In this document: positions 10,560 through 20,439 of the stretch, piece after piece
Numbering within the stretch: the first letter of the stretch is position 1
Layout: the number at the start of each line of letters is the position of its first letter
Assembly (NCBI RefSeq): GCF_013155125.1
Contig: NZ_CP053564.1
Coordinates: forward strand, 4,533,501-4,597,500
From: Pseudonocardia broussonetiae
GTDB taxonomy: Bacteria; Actinomycetota; Actinomycetes; Mycobacteriales; Pseudonocardiaceae
Length of the DNA: 64,000 bases
Reading direction: 5' to 3'
Made by a program: the position numbers and the translations under genes
The notes under the pieces: model-generated
Databases searched by the model: none
What the model saw: the letters and a program-made list of their open reading frames with translations, nothing else
What the model was told of the DNA's origin: nothing

Positions 10560-11497
10560 CGACGATGAGGACCTGGACCGACGCCGACGTCCGCTCGACG
10601 GTCGCGCTGCCGCAGGTGATCGACTCCCTGGAGCGGGTGCTCGCGCACGAGGCCGCCGGGGCCGCGTGGAACCTCGACAAGACCATGACGGCCTGGCCGG
10701 TCGGCCCGGCCCGGGGCAGCGCCCACGCGCTCGGCGCCGTCGACCGGGAGTCCGACCTCGCCGTGTTCAAGACCTGGGTGAACACGCCGGCGGGGGCGAG
10801 CGCGCTGATGACGCTGTTCACCGCGTCCGACGGCGCGTCGCTCGGCGTCGCCGAGGCCGGCGCGGCCGGGGCGCTGCGCACGGCCGCCGCGTCGGGCGTC
10901 GCGACCCGCCTGCTGGCCGACCCCGGCGCCGACGAGCTCGCGGTGCTCGGCGCCGGGCGCCAGGCGCTGCGGCAGGTGGAGGCCGTCGCGGCGGTGCGGC
11001 CCCTGCGGCGCGTGCGGCTGTGGAACCGCACCGCCGACCGGGCGCACGAGCTGACCGCGCAGGTGCGCGACGCGCTGCACCTGGAGGCCGTCGTCGCGCC
11101 GACGGTGGCCGACGCCACCCGCGACGCGCCGATCGTCACCCTGGTCACGCGGGCCGACGAGCCCTTCCTCCGGATCGGGCACCTGGCCCCGGGCGCGCAC
11201 CTCAACGCCGTCGGCGCGATCCTGCCCCACCAGGCGGAGTTCGACCCGGCGCTGCTCGACGAGGCCGCGCTCACCGTCGTCGACAGCGAGCCGAACGCCC
11301 GCCGGGGCTCGCGGGAGCTGCGCGAGCACTTCGGCGTGCCGCCCGGTGACGACTGGGGAGCGGTCCGCACGCTCGCCGACCTCGTCGCGGGGAAGGCGGT
11401 CCGTCCCGACCGCCCCCGCTGCACCGTGTTCAAGGGGATGGGGATGGGTCTGTCGGACCTTGCCGTCGCCCGTCTCCTCGTAGGAGGTGCGTCGTGA
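10556..11497 (+). CDS. ornithine cyclodeaminase / mu-crystallin family protein
   Basis: This 313-residue NAD(P)-binding protein belongs to the ornithine cyclodeaminase/mu-crystallin family, whose members reduce or deaminate imino and amino acids. The Rossmann stretch LAVLGAGRQALRQVEAV (about residues 127-143) and the LRTAAASGVATRLLA helix before it are diagnostic, as is the HLNAVGAILPHQAEFD block. It is joined to both neighbours by ATGA/GTGA overlaps. Together with the oxygenase and DapA-like gene it suggests catabolism of a nitrogen-containing compound through an imine or amino-acid intermediate; that is inference. Confidence 0.87.
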   Translation: MTTMRTWTDADVRSTVALPQVIDSLERVLAHEAAGAAWNLDKTMTAWPVGPARGSAHALGAVDRESDLAVFKTWVNTPAGASALMTLFTASDGASLGVAEAGAAGALRTAAASGVATRLLADPGADELAVLGAGRQALRQVEAVAAVRPLRRVRLWNRTADRAHELTAQVRDALHLEAVVAPTVADATRDAPIVTLVTRADEPFLRIGHLAPGAHLNAVGAILPHQAEFDPALLDEAALTVVDSEPNARRGSRELREHFGVPPGDDWGAVRTLADLVAGKAVRPDRPRCTVFKGMGMGLSDLAVARLLVGGAS

Positions 11498-12450
11498 AGT
11501 TCCGCAGCGACCCGGCCAGGATCCGCGGCTCGATCGCCCCGGTGATCACCCCGTTCGCCGACGACGGCGCCCTCGACCTGGAGTCGCTGCGCGGCCTGGT
11601 CCGGTGGCAGCTGGCGTCGGGGTCGCACGGGATCTCGATCGGCGGCTCGACGGGGGAGCCCTCCTCGCAGACGGTGGCGGAGCGGATCGCGGCGATGCGT
11701 GCGGTCGCCGCCGAGGTCGACGACGCCGTGCCGTTCGTGCCCGGGACCGGCTCGGCGAAGCTCGACGAGACGCTCGAGCTGACCGCGGCGGCGCGCGACG
11801 CCGGTGCCGACGCCGCCCTGGTGATCACGCCGTACTACGCGCGGCCCACGCAGGAGGCGCTGCGCACCTGGTACGGCACGATCGCCCGGGAGTTCCCGGA
11901 CCTGCCGATCGTGATCTACAACGTGCCGTCGCGCACCGCCGTGGACGTCGAGCCGGAGACCGTGGCGCGGCTGTTCCGCGAGCACGACAACATCGTCGGG
12001 ATCAAGGAGACGACGAAGGACTTCGAGCACTTCTCACGGGTGCTGCACCTGTGCGGGCGCGACCTGCTGGTGTGGTCGGGGATCGAGCTGCTCGGGCTAC
12101 CCCTGCTCGCGCTGGGCGGGGCCGGGTTCGTCAGCGCGGTCACCAACCTCGCGCCCCGGGCCGTCGCCCGGATGTACGAGGCGTGGGAGGCCGGCGACCA
12201 CGAGACGGCCCGGGAGCTGCACTACGCCCTGCACCCGCTCGTCGACCTGCTGTTCGTCGAGACCAACCCGGCCCCGGCGAAGTGGGTGCTGCACGGTCGC
12301 GGCCGGCTGGCCTCCGCGGCGGTGCGGCCCCCGCTGCTCCCGCTCTCCGCCGACGGCGTCCCGCGCGTGCGCGCGCTGCTCGACGCCGGAGCGGCGCTGC
12401 TCGACCCGGCCCCCTCCGCGCAAGGAGCGACACCGGGAGCGACACCGTGA
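11494..12450 (+). CDS. dihydrodipicolinate synthase family aldolase/lyase
   Basis: This 318-residue class I (Schiff-base) aldolase belongs to the DapA/N-acetylneuraminate lyase superfamily. Features seen are APVITPFADDGALD, the GSTGEPSS phosphate/carboxylate loop, a tyrosine in VITPYYARPT, a second in VIYNVPSRTA, and the Schiff-base lysine in GIKETTKD. Members typically cleave or form 2-oxo acids, releasing pyruvate. Its place in a catabolic operon, rather than with lysine genes, argues for a cleavage role. The last codons lie in a 12-bp triple repeat shared with the start of the P450 gene. Confidence 0.88.
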   Translation: MKFRSDPARIRGSIAPVITPFADDGALDLESLRGLVRWQLASGSHGISIGGSTGEPSSQTVAERIAAMRAVAAEVDDAVPFVPGTGSAKLDETLELTAAARDAGADAALVITPYYARPTQEALRTWYGTIAREFPDLPIVIYNVPSRTAVDVEPETVARLFREHDNIVGIKETTKDFEHFSRVLHLCGRDLLVWSGIELLGLPLLALGGAGFVSAVTNLAPRAVARMYEAWEAGDHETARELHYALHPLVDLLFVETNPAPAKWVLHGRGRLASAAVRPPLLPLSADGVPRVRALLDAGAALLDPAPSAQGATPGATP

Positions 12451-12460
12451 GCGACACCGT
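12425..12460 (+). repeat. three tandem 12-bp repeats across a stop-start junction
   Basis: The units GAGCGACACCGG (12425-12436) and GAGCGACACCGT twice (12437-12448, 12449-12460) cover the end of the DapA-like gene and the start of the P450. Because the unit is 12 bases it stays in frame for both: it encodes Gly-Ala-Thr-Pro repeats upstream and Ser-Asp-Thr-Val at the P450 N-terminus. Several GTG codons result, so the true P450 start could be any of them. Confidence 0.75.
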
Positions 12461-13643
12461 GGGCGGCGGGATCGACTTCGACCCCTACGACCCCGCGCTG
12501 ACCGAGCCCTCGGTGTGGGACGCCTACGCCGCCGCCCGCGCCGCCGGGCCGGTCGTCCGGTCCGAGCACCGGGGCGGCTTCTGGCTGGTCACGGGCTTCG
12601 ACGACGTCCGCGCTGCCCTGCGCGACGCCGGGACCTACTCCTCGGCGCACGGCCACCGCGTGCCGACCAACGGGACCCAGCGGGCCATCCCGATCGACGT
12701 CGACCCGCCCCTGCACACCGCGTACCGGAAGCTGATGACCGAGGCGCTCTCGCCCGCCGCCGTCCGCAGGCTCCGGCCGTTCCTCGAGCGGACCGTCCGC
12801 GACCTCGTCGGTCCGTTCGCGGCGCGCGGTGGCGGCGACCTCGTCCGCGAGGTCGCGCTGCCGCTCCCGCTGCAGGTGCTCACCGAGGTCGTCGGGTTCT
12901 CGGCGGAGACGGTCCGGCAGTTCCGCGAGCTCACCGAGGAGATGTGGACGGGCCTCGCCACCGGCGGCGCGACCGTCGACTTCCCCGCGATGGAGCGGCG
13001 CGTCTACGACCTCATGCACCAGGAGATCGCGGAGCACCGCGCGCACCGGGCCGACGACGTCGTCACCGCGCTGCTCGACGCCGAGGTCGACGGCCGTCCG
13101 ATCCGGCCGGACGAGCAGGCCGGGATCCTCGCGACGTTCGCCGTCGCCGGGCACGAGACGACGATGAACTCCGCGGGCGCGCTGGTCCACGTGCTGGTCG
13201 AGCACCCGGACCTGCAGGACCGGCTGCGCGCCGACCCGGCGCTCGCACCGCGGTGCGTCGAGGAGGTGCTGCGGCTGCGCAGCCCGGCGCAGGGCGCGGC
13301 CCGGCGCACCACCTGCCCGGTCGACCTCGCCGGCACGGCGCTCGACGAGGGCGAGACGGTGCTGCTGGCCATCGCGGCGGCGAACCGCGACCCGCAGCGG
13401 TTCCCCGACCCGGACCGCTTCGACCCGGACCGCGACCTGCGCGGGCACCTGGCGTTCGGCTGGGGCATCCACCTGTGCCCCGGGGCGGCGCTGGCCCGGG
13501 CCGAGCTGACGGTCCTGCTGGAGGTGCTGCGCGAGCACCCGCCGCTGCGCGCGGACGGCCCGCCGACCTGGAGCGGCCTGCGCGGCGGGAGCCACCTCGG
13601 GCCGACGTCGCTCCCGGTGCGCTTCGCGGACCCCGGGGCGTGA
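12447..13643 (+). CDS. cytochrome P450
   Basis: This 398-residue soluble bacterial P450 has an I-helix oxygen-binding motif AVAGHETT (about residue 232), an ExxR pair in EEVLR, and a heme-ligand loop FGWGIHLCPG with the axial cysteine C344. Length and motifs fit class I bacterial P450s that use ferredoxin; no ferredoxin or reductase gene is adjacent. The GTG start overlaps the upstream stop as GTGA and sits in the 12-bp repeat. It closes the five-gene catabolic operon and probably hydroxylates or demethylates the substrate. The CYP family cannot be assigned by eye. Confidence 0.93.
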   Translation: MSDTVGGGIDFDPYDPALTEPSVWDAYAAARAAGPVVRSEHRGGFWLVTGFDDVRAALRDAGTYSSAHGHRVPTNGTQRAIPIDVDPPLHTAYRKLMTEALSPAAVRRLRPFLERTVRDLVGPFAARGGGDLVREVALPLPLQVLTEVVGFSAETVRQFRELTEEMWTGLATGGATVDFPAMERRVYDLMHQEIAEHRAHRADDVVTALLDAEVDGRPIRPDEQAGILATFAVAGHETTMNSAGALVHVLVEHPDLQDRLRADPALAPRCVEEVLRLRSPAQGAARRTTCPVDLAGTALDEGETVLLAIAAANRDPQRFPDPDRFDPDRDLRGHLAFGWGIHLCPGAALARAELTVLLEVLREHPPLRADGPPTWSGLRGGSHLGPTSLPVRFADPGA

Positions 13644-13660
13644 CCGTCGCACCTCGACCC

Positions 13661-13695
13661 TTGTCAGACCGGCGCGCGCCTCCTAATGTATGCGT

Positions 13696-13700
<5 letters not shown>
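13661..13700 (+). promoter_or_regulatory. promoter (TTGTCA-17-TAATGT) overlapped by LacI-type operator site 1
   Basis: The -35 TTGTCA (13661-13666) and -10 TAATGT (13684-13689) are separated by an ideal 17 bases. The operator GTATGCGTATGC (13688-13699) overlaps the -10 and the likely start point. It matches the perfect site at 20440-20451 in 10 of 12 positions. Transcription would begin near 13696, exactly at an in-frame ATG, suggesting a leaderless mRNA. Confidence 0.75.
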
Positions 13701-15024
<1,324 letters not shown>

Positions 15025-15025
15025 T

Positions 15026-15037
15026 GCATACGTATAT
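15026..15037 (+). promoter_or_regulatory. LacI-type operator site 2 (GCATACGTATAT)
   Basis: The site matches the perfect palindrome GCATACGTATGC at 11 of 12 positions. It lies 2 bases after the HisD-like stop codon and 30 bases before the ABC binding-protein ATG, so it can control the transport genes separately. No strong -35/-10 pair is evident. Confidence 0.7.
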
Positions 15038-15067
15038 GTCCGTCCACCACACCCAGCAGGAGCCGTG

Positions 15068-16381
15068 ATGCCCAGATCCCGTTGGCAGGTCCTCGCCGTC
15101 GCGATGACCGCCGCCGTAGCGCTGTCCGCCTGCGGGGCGGGGTCGCGCACCGCGGCCTCGACCGCGACCGAGGTCGCGTGCGACGTCCCCGCGCCGCCCC
15201 AGCCGGTCACGGTCAACGTGCTGGCCTACAACTCCTCGGCCATCGACCCCTTCACCAACACGATGGTCGCGAGCTGCACCACCGACCAGATCACGGTCAA
15301 CCACGAGCCGATCGACTTCGCGGGCCAGGTGCAGAAGACCACCGCCACGCTCGCCGGCGAGACCGGCACCTACGACATCGTCGAGACCTACGGGTTCATC
15401 CTCCCGACGCTGGCCGCGGAGGACAAGCTCGCGCCGCTCGACGACTTCGTCGCCCAGTTCGGCCAGGAGTACGGGCTCGACGGCCTCGACCCGGCGATGC
15501 GCCAGGCGATGTCCTACGACGGCAAGCTCTACGGGCTGCCGATGCAGGCGCAGATGTACGTGATGGCCTACCGCAAGGACGTCTTCGACGGCCTCGGACT
15601 GCAGCCCCCGACCACGTTCGCCGAGATGCGCGACGCCGCCACCGCGATCCAGCAGGCCGGGGAGATCCCCTACCCGATCGCGCTGCCGCTCCTCGCGAGC
15701 GCCGACATCTCCACCGCCTACGACGCCGCGCTCGGCTCGCTGGGCGTCGACTACGTGAACGCGGAGACGCGCACCCCGAACTTCGACAAGCCCGAGGCGG
15801 CCACCGCGTTCGAGGAGCTCCGCTCGCTCGTCCCGTTCATGGACCCGCAGGTCACCACGTTCGACCAGCCGCGCGTCCAGCAGCAGATGTACAACGGCTC
15901 GGCCGCCATGGCGATCATGTTCTCCGGACGGATGAACGACCTGTCGCAGCCGACGAACAGCCGGTTCGCCGAGCAGTTCGCCTTCGCTCCGCCGCCCTCG
16001 GTGGGCGGGGGGGACGTGCTCTACAACTCGCTGTCCGTCGACGGCTGGTCGATCCCGGCCAACGCCGCCGCCGACCCCGCGCTGCTGTTCGAGATGATCG
16101 CCTCCGCGGTGGGCGAGGACGCGTCCCGCGCCTCGGTGCCCGCGGCGTTCCCGGCCCGCGAGGGCATCGTCACCGCGGACAGCAGCCCGTACGCGGCCGC
16201 CGCGCTGGAGTCGATCGGCCAGGCCCCGCCCGCCGAGCCGTTCCCGTGGACCTCGCGGATCGCCAACGACACCCGCACCGTGGTGGCCGACGTCGTCCTG
16301 GGCAACACGCCCGTGCCCGACGGCCTCGCGCAGATGCAGCAGATCGCCACCGAGATCCTGGCCGAGTACCCCGCCCAGTAG
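15068..16381 (+). CDS. ABC transporter sugar/polyol-type substrate-binding lipoprotein
   Basis: This 437-residue extracellular solute-binding protein is of the family 1 (maltose/glycerol-3-phosphate) type. It has a lipoprotein signal peptide with a VALSAC lipobox, so C22 would be lipidated. The mature part carries the usual YDIVETYGFILPTLA, YDGKLYGLPMQAQMYVMAYRKDVFD and SVDGWSIPANAA blocks. An AGGAG site precedes the ATG. Two permease genes follow after a strong hairpin. Operator site 2 in front of it links uptake to the same regulator as the catabolic enzymes. The ligand is unknown; a small polyol or sugar derivative is likely. Confidence 0.9.
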   Translation: MPRSRWQVLAVAMTAAVALSACGAGSRTAASTATEVACDVPAPPQPVTVNVLAYNSSAIDPFTNTMVASCTTDQITVNHEPIDFAGQVQKTTATLAGETGTYDIVETYGFILPTLAAEDKLAPLDDFVAQFGQEYGLDGLDPAMRQAMSYDGKLYGLPMQAQMYVMAYRKDVFDGLGLQPPTTFAEMRDAATAIQQAGEIPYPIALPLLASADISTAYDAALGSLGVDYVNAETRTPNFDKPEAATAFEELRSLVPFMDPQVTTFDQPRVQQQMYNGSAAMAIMFSGRMNDLSQPTNSRFAEQFAFAPPPSVGGGDVLYNSLSVDGWSIPANAAADPALLFEMIASAVGEDASRASVPAAFPAREGIVTADSSPYAAAALESIGQAPPAEPFPWTSRIANDTRTVVADVVLGNTPVPDGLAQMQQIATEILAEYPAQ

Positions 16382-16390
16382 TGACACCCC

Positions 16391-16420
16391 GCGGCCGCCC
16401 GGGGGAACCCGGGCGGCCGC
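16391..16420 (+). terminator. attenuator hairpin between binding protein and permease genes
   Basis: A perfect 13-bp stem (16391-16403 with 16408-16420) closes a GGAA tetraloop, 9 bases after the binding-protein stop. Such hairpins commonly protect or terminate part of the message so that the binding protein is made in excess over the membrane subunits. A similar hairpin occupies the same place in the second ABC operon (46377-46410). Confidence 0.75.
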
Positions 16421-16444
16421 CCCGACCGGTCAGCGAGGTGAGCA

Positions 16445-17314
16445 GTGCGACGGCGAGAGTTCCTGGCGTTCGTGGCCCCCAGCGTGCTGGTGATGGGTGG
16501 GCTGCTCCTGCTGCCCCTCTACCGCACCGTCGAGTGGAGCTTCGAGCGCGTCGACTACGGCGAGCCCGGCGAGTTCGTCGGGCTGGACAACTACGGTGAG
16601 GCGCTCACCGACCCGCGGCTGGGGCAGGCGGTGCTGTTCACCCTCGGGCTCACCGCGGCCGTCGTCGCCGCGCTGCTGGTGGGCGGCTACCTGCTCGCCG
16701 TGATGGTCAACCGGCTCGGCCGGGCCAAGCCATGGGTGCTCGGCATCCTGCTGGTCTCCTACGTGGTGCCGCACGTGGTGGGCGCGACGATGTTCTCCTG
16801 GCTGTTCGACGCGAACTTCGGCGGCGTCGTCAACCAGGTCGTCACGCTCGTGACCGGCCGGGAGGTGCTCTGGTTCACCGACCCCTGGCCGAACCGGGTG
16901 ATGGTCTGGCTGAACACGATCTGGTTCATGCTGCCGTTCTCCATGCTCGTGATCATCGCCGGCCTGCAGGGCGTGTCCACGGAGGTCATCGAGGCGGCGA
17001 AGATCGACGGCGCGGGGCCGGTGCGCACGCACTGGAGCGTGATCATCCCGAACATCCGCGGCGTGCTCGGGTTCGTCGCGATCATCTCGATCATGGACAT
17101 CCTGCGGACGTTCGACCAGCTCATCCCGCTCTCGCCGCAGGCGGTCCAGATCGGCAACGAGTCGATCATGCTCTACATCTACAACATCGCCTTCCAGGAC
17201 GGCGGGCAGCAGCTCGGGCTCGGCAGCGCGGTCAACGTCCTGCTGATCCTGCTCATCGGCCTGCTGCTGTTCCCCTTCATCCGCGACGTCGCCCGGGAGG
17301 CCCGGCAGGCATGA
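16445..17314 (+). CDS. ABC transporter permease, MalF/UgpA type
   Basis: This 289-residue inner-membrane subunit has about six transmembrane helices; the first, FLAFVAPSVLVMGGLLLLP, starts near residue 6. The ATPase-docking EAA loop reads EAAKIDGAGPVRTHWSVIIP (about residue 181). It starts at GTG 16445 behind a GAGGTG site and overlaps the second permease by ATGA. It pairs with that permease to form the membrane channel for the ligand caught by the upstream binding protein. Confidence 0.92.
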   Translation: MRRREFLAFVAPSVLVMGGLLLLPLYRTVEWSFERVDYGEPGEFVGLDNYGEALTDPRLGQAVLFTLGLTAAVVAALLVGGYLLAVMVNRLGRAKPWVLGILLVSYVVPHVVGATMFSWLFDANFGGVVNQVVTLVTGREVLWFTDPWPNRVMVWLNTIWFMLPFSMLVIIAGLQGVSTEVIEAAKIDGAGPVRTHWSVIIPNIRGVLGFVAIISIMDILRTFDQLIPLSPQAVQIGNESIMLYIYNIAFQDGGQQLGLGSAVNVLLILLIGLLLFPFIRDVAREARQA

Positions 17315-18201
17315 GCATCCTCGAGAAGTCCGAGAGCGGCACGGTCCGTCCGGAGCCCGTCACCCCGTCCCGGCGGCCGCGCAAGTACGGCCGCGCCTCC
17401 CTGCTCGTCGGCGGCGCCCTGGTGCTGATCTGCCTGGCGATGCTCAGCCCGGTGCTGTGGACCGCGGCGACCGTCACCAAGCCGACCGACGTCGCCTTCC
17501 TCAACCCGCCGCAGTTCTTCTACGAGCCGACGCTGACCTCGTTCGTCGACCTCTGGCAGACCACCCAGTTCTACAAGTACCTGATCAACACCCTCGTCGT
17601 CGCCGTGCTGAGCACGATCGCGGCGCTGGTGATCGGGATCCCCGCGGCCTACGCGCTGTCGCGCTACCCCGGCTGGATCAGCGCGGTGCTGCTCATCGCG
17701 GCGCTGGTGTTCCGGGCCCTGCCGCGGTTCTCCGTCGTGCTGCCGATGTACGACATCTCCCGCGCGCTGGGCGTCTACGACACGACGTTCGCCGTGGCGG
17801 CGGCCCTCGTGGCGATCAACCAGCCGTTCAGCATCTGGCTGCTGCGCAACTTCTTCGCCGAGATCCCCAAGGAGCTCGACGAGGCCGCGATGCTCGACGG
17901 CTGCACCCGCTTCCAGACGCTGCGCCGCGTGATGGTGCCGCTGATGGGGCCGGGCATCCTGACGGCGGGGATCTTCATCTTCCTGTTCGCGTTCCAGGAG
18001 TACCTGACGGCCAACATCCTCACCGACGTCTCGGCCCGCACGGTCCCGGTCTTCATCGCCACGCAGCTGGGGCAGACCCTGCCGATGCTGCAGCAGGCCG
18101 GCGCCGCCGCGATGCTGCTGACGCTGCCGGTCGTCGCGTTCGCCTTCATCGCCCAGCGCTACCTCGTGGCCGGGCTGAACGCGGGGTCGGTCAAGGGGTG
18201 A
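17311..18201 (+). CDS. ABC transporter permease, MalG/UgpE type
   Basis: This 296-residue permease has a basic cytosolic N-terminus of about 35 residues and about six transmembrane helices. Its EAA loop reads DEAAMLDGCTRFQTLRRVMV. It overlaps the upstream permease by ATGA and the following hydrolase gene by GTGA. No ATP-binding subunit gene lies anywhere in this locus, so the transporter must borrow a shared ATPase (MsmK/MsiK type), as many actinobacterial sugar importers do. Confidence 0.92.
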   Translation: MSILEKSESGTVRPEPVTPSRRPRKYGRASLLVGGALVLICLAMLSPVLWTAATVTKPTDVAFLNPPQFFYEPTLTSFVDLWQTTQFYKYLINTLVVAVLSTIAALVIGIPAAYALSRYPGWISAVLLIAALVFRALPRFSVVLPMYDISRALGVYDTTFAVAAALVAINQPFSIWLLRNFFAEIPKELDEAAMLDGCTRFQTLRRVMVPLMGPGILTAGIFIFLFAFQEYLTANILTDVSARTVPVFIATQLGQTLPMLQQAGAAAMLLTLPVVAFAFIAQRYLVAGLNAGSVKG

Positions 18202-18926
18202 GCGTGCCCCTGGTGCTCCTGGGCGGGATGGGGTGCTCGCCGCGGCTGTGGGCGGGCGTGCGGGACCGGCTCGGTCCCGGCCCCGTCCTCGACGCGACGC
18301 CGGACCGGCCGACGATCGACGGGTGCGTCGACGCCCTCCTCGACGCCCTGCCGCCGCGGTTCGCCCTCTCCGGGCTGAGCCTCGGCGGCATCGTGGCGAT
18401 GGCGCTCGTGCGGCGCGCCCCGGAGCGGGTCGTGCGCCTGGCGCTGCTCTCGACGAACGCCCGGCCCCCGCTGCCCGCGCAGCGCGCCGCCTGGGCCGCG
18501 CAGCGGGCGGCGCTGGCCGGCGGCGCCACCGCGCGCGACCTGCAGGCCGAGCTGCTGCCGGTGCTGCTGCACGACCCGTCGTGCGCCGGGCCCGCGCTGG
18601 CGATGGCCGACGACGTCGGTGCGCAGGTGCTCGACCACCAGCTCGCCGCCCAGGCCACGCGCGTCGACGAGCGCCCGGCGCTGGCCCGGGTGGCGGTGCC
18701 GACGCTGGTGCTCGCCGCGCGGCAGGACCGGCTCTGCCCGCTCGACCGGCACGAGGAGATCGCGGCGCTGGTGCCGGGGGCGCGGCTGGAGGTGCTCGAC
18801 GGCGTCGGGCACCTCTCGCCGCTGGAGGCGCCCGACCGGGTGGCCTCCGCGCTGGAGCGGTGGTGGGCGGGGGAGCCGGGCGTCAGGCCCGCAGCCCCCG
18901 GAACGCCTGCATCATCACGTGGGTGA
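18198..18926 (+). CDS. alpha/beta hydrolase
   Basis: This compact 242-residue alpha/beta hydrolase has the nucleophile elbow GLSLGG (S61), an aspartate in AARQDRLCP and the catalytic histidine in GVGHLSPLE. It lacks a long cap domain. It overlaps the second permease gene by GTGA, so it belongs to the transport operon and probably opens an ester, lactone or thioester of the imported compound. Its 3' end overlaps the convergent aldolase gene by 44 bases. PcaD-like enol-lactonases and generic esterases are the nearest families; the substrate is unknown. Confidence 0.82.
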   Translation: MSVPLVLLGGMGCSPRLWAGVRDRLGPGPVLDATPDRPTIDGCVDALLDALPPRFALSGLSLGGIVAMALVRRAPERVVRLALLSTNARPPLPAQRAAWAAQRAALAGGATARDLQAELLPVLLHDPSCAGPALAMADDVGAQVLDHQLAAQATRVDERPALARVAVPTLVLAARQDRLCPLDRHEEIAALVPGARLEVLDGVGHLSPLEAPDRVASALERWWAGEPGVRPAAPGTPASSRG

Positions 18927-19632
18927 GGTTGTGCACCACGACCTGCGCCCCGTCGGCCAGCGCCGCGGCGGTGTCGCCGAGCGCCAGGTCGCAGCGCACC
19001 GCGCCGGCCGTGGCCGGGTCGGTGCGCACCGCGGCGAGGAGCTCGGCGACAGAGGGGTCGTCGGGGGAGCGGGAGGCGCCGAGGTCGGCGACGCCCACGA
19101 GGTAGCCGTCGATCCCGTCGACGGCCAGGATCGCGCCGGCGTCGCGGATCGCCGCGGGCGACTCCAGCATGGCGATCACCAGCGTGCGCTCGTCGGCCGC
19201 GGCGCGGTGCGCGTCCGCCGTGACGGTGCCGAACCGGCCCGCGCGGGAGTAGGTGGCGAACCCGCGGGCGCCACGCGGCGGGTAGCGCAGCGCGCGCACC
19301 AGCGCCTCGGCGTCGGCGGCCGACTCGACGTGCGGGGCGACGACGCCCTGCGCGCCCTGGTCGAGAGCGCGCTGCGCGAGGACGTGCTCGCCCTCGCCGG
19401 GGCGCACGAGTACCGCCATCCCGTGCGCGTCGGCCAGGGCGAGGTGGTGGCGCAGCGCCAGGACGTCGGCGGGGCCGTGCTCGCAGTCGACCAGCACGAA
19501 GTCCAGCCCGGCGACGGCCAGCATCTCGACGACCTCCTCGCACGGCATCCGCACGAGCGCGCCGGACACCCGCTCGCCGGCGCGCAGCCGCGCCCGCAGC
19601 GAGGGCCGGGCCGGGGACGGCGGGGTGCTCAC
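18883..19632 (-). CDS. HpcH/HpaI-family aldolase
   Basis: This 249-residue class II (metal-dependent) 2-oxo-acid aldolase belongs to the HpcH/HpaI/GarL family, which splits 4-hydroxy-2-oxo acids into pyruvate and an aldehyde. The signature blocks are LDFVLVDCEHGP, RALDQGAQGVVAPHVES, the glutamate ligand in VIAMLESPAAI and the aspartate ligand in VGVADLGAS. The GTG start at 19632 overlaps the SDR stop (GTGA), so the pair is co-translated. It fits a pathway in which an oxidised acid is dehydrated and cleaved to pyruvate. Confidence 0.88.
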   Translation of the reverse strand: MSTPPSPARPSLRARLRAGERVSGALVRMPCEEVVEMLAVAGLDFVLVDCEHGPADVLALRHHLALADAHGMAVLVRPGEGEHVLAQRALDQGAQGVVAPHVESAADAEALVRALRYPPRGARGFATYSRAGRFGTVTADAHRAAADERTLVIAMLESPAAIRDAGAILAVDGIDGYLVGVADLGASRSPDDPSVAELLAAVRTDPATAGAVRCDLALGDTAAALADGAQVVVHNLTHVMMQAFRGLRA

Positions 19633-20384
19633 GCGACCATCCCGCCGGACAGGTCGAGGTCGGCGCCGGTGAGCCCGGGCATCCCGAGCACGGCGAGCAC
19701 GGCCCGGCCGACCTCGTCGGCGGTGACCATCCGGCCCAGCGCCGCTCGCCCGACGAACGCCGCGCGCGCGTCCTCGCTGGTGCCGCCGGTGCGCTCGGCC
19801 TCCAGCCGGAAGTTGCGGTCCATCCGGTCGCCCTCGACGGGGCCGGGGGAGACCGCGTTCACCCGCACGCCGGCCTCGCCGACCTCGAAGGCGAGCGTGG
19901 AGGTCAGGCCGATCACGGCCATCTTCGACGCGCAGTACGGCGTGCGCCGGACCAGCGGCCGCTTGCCCGACACCGAGGCGATGTTGACGACGTCGCCCGC
20001 GCCGCGCGCGACCATGCCCGGCAGGAACGCCCGGCACATGAGGAAGACGCCGCGGACGTTCACCGCGAACACCTCGTCCCACTCGTCGGGGGCGATCTCG
20101 GTGAGCGGGGCGACCGGACCGGCGATCCCGGCGTTGTTGACCAGGACCGAGACCTCCTCGCCGGCCAGCCGCTGCGCCAGCGCCGCCACGGCGTCCGGGT
20201 CGGCGACGTCGCAGACCTCGGCGCGGGCGGCGTCGCCCAGGTGCCGCGCCGTGGCCTCCAGCGGCCCGGCGCGGCGCCCGACCAGCACGACGCGGGCCCC
20301 GTCGGCCACGAGGTGCGCGGCGATCGCCGCGCCCAGGCCGTTGCCGCCGCCGGTCACCACCGCGGTGCGCCCGGCCGCGCTCAT
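19629..20384 (-). CDS. short-chain dehydrogenase/reductase (SDR)
   Basis: This 251-residue classical SDR has the cofactor motif TGGGNGLG (residues 10-17), NNAG in VLVNNAGIAG, catalytic serine in NIASVSGK, and the Y-x-x-x-K pair in YCASK. A C-terminal LDLSGGMVA closes the fold. The ATG at 20384 gives the normal SDR length. It runs divergently from the LacI regulator, with operator site 3 between them. It is coupled to the aldolase gene and probably oxidises a hydroxy group of the pathway intermediate. Confidence 0.9.
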   Translation of the reverse strand: MSAAGRTAVVTGGGNGLGAAIAAHLVADGARVVLVGRRAGPLEATARHLGDAARAEVCDVADPDAVAALAQRLAGEEVSVLVNNAGIAGPVAPLTEIAPDEWDEVFAVNVRGVFLMCRAFLPGMVARGAGDVVNIASVSGKRPLVRRTPYCASKMAVIGLTSTLAFEVGEAGVRVNAVSPGPVEGDRMDRNFRLEAERTGGTSEDARAAFVGRAALGRMVTADEVGRAVLAVLGMPGLTGADLDLSGGMVA

Positions 20385-20439
20385 GCGGCCCACCCCGCTG
20401 TCGGACGTCGGTCCACCGTGGCCTCCACATCGCTTGTCG

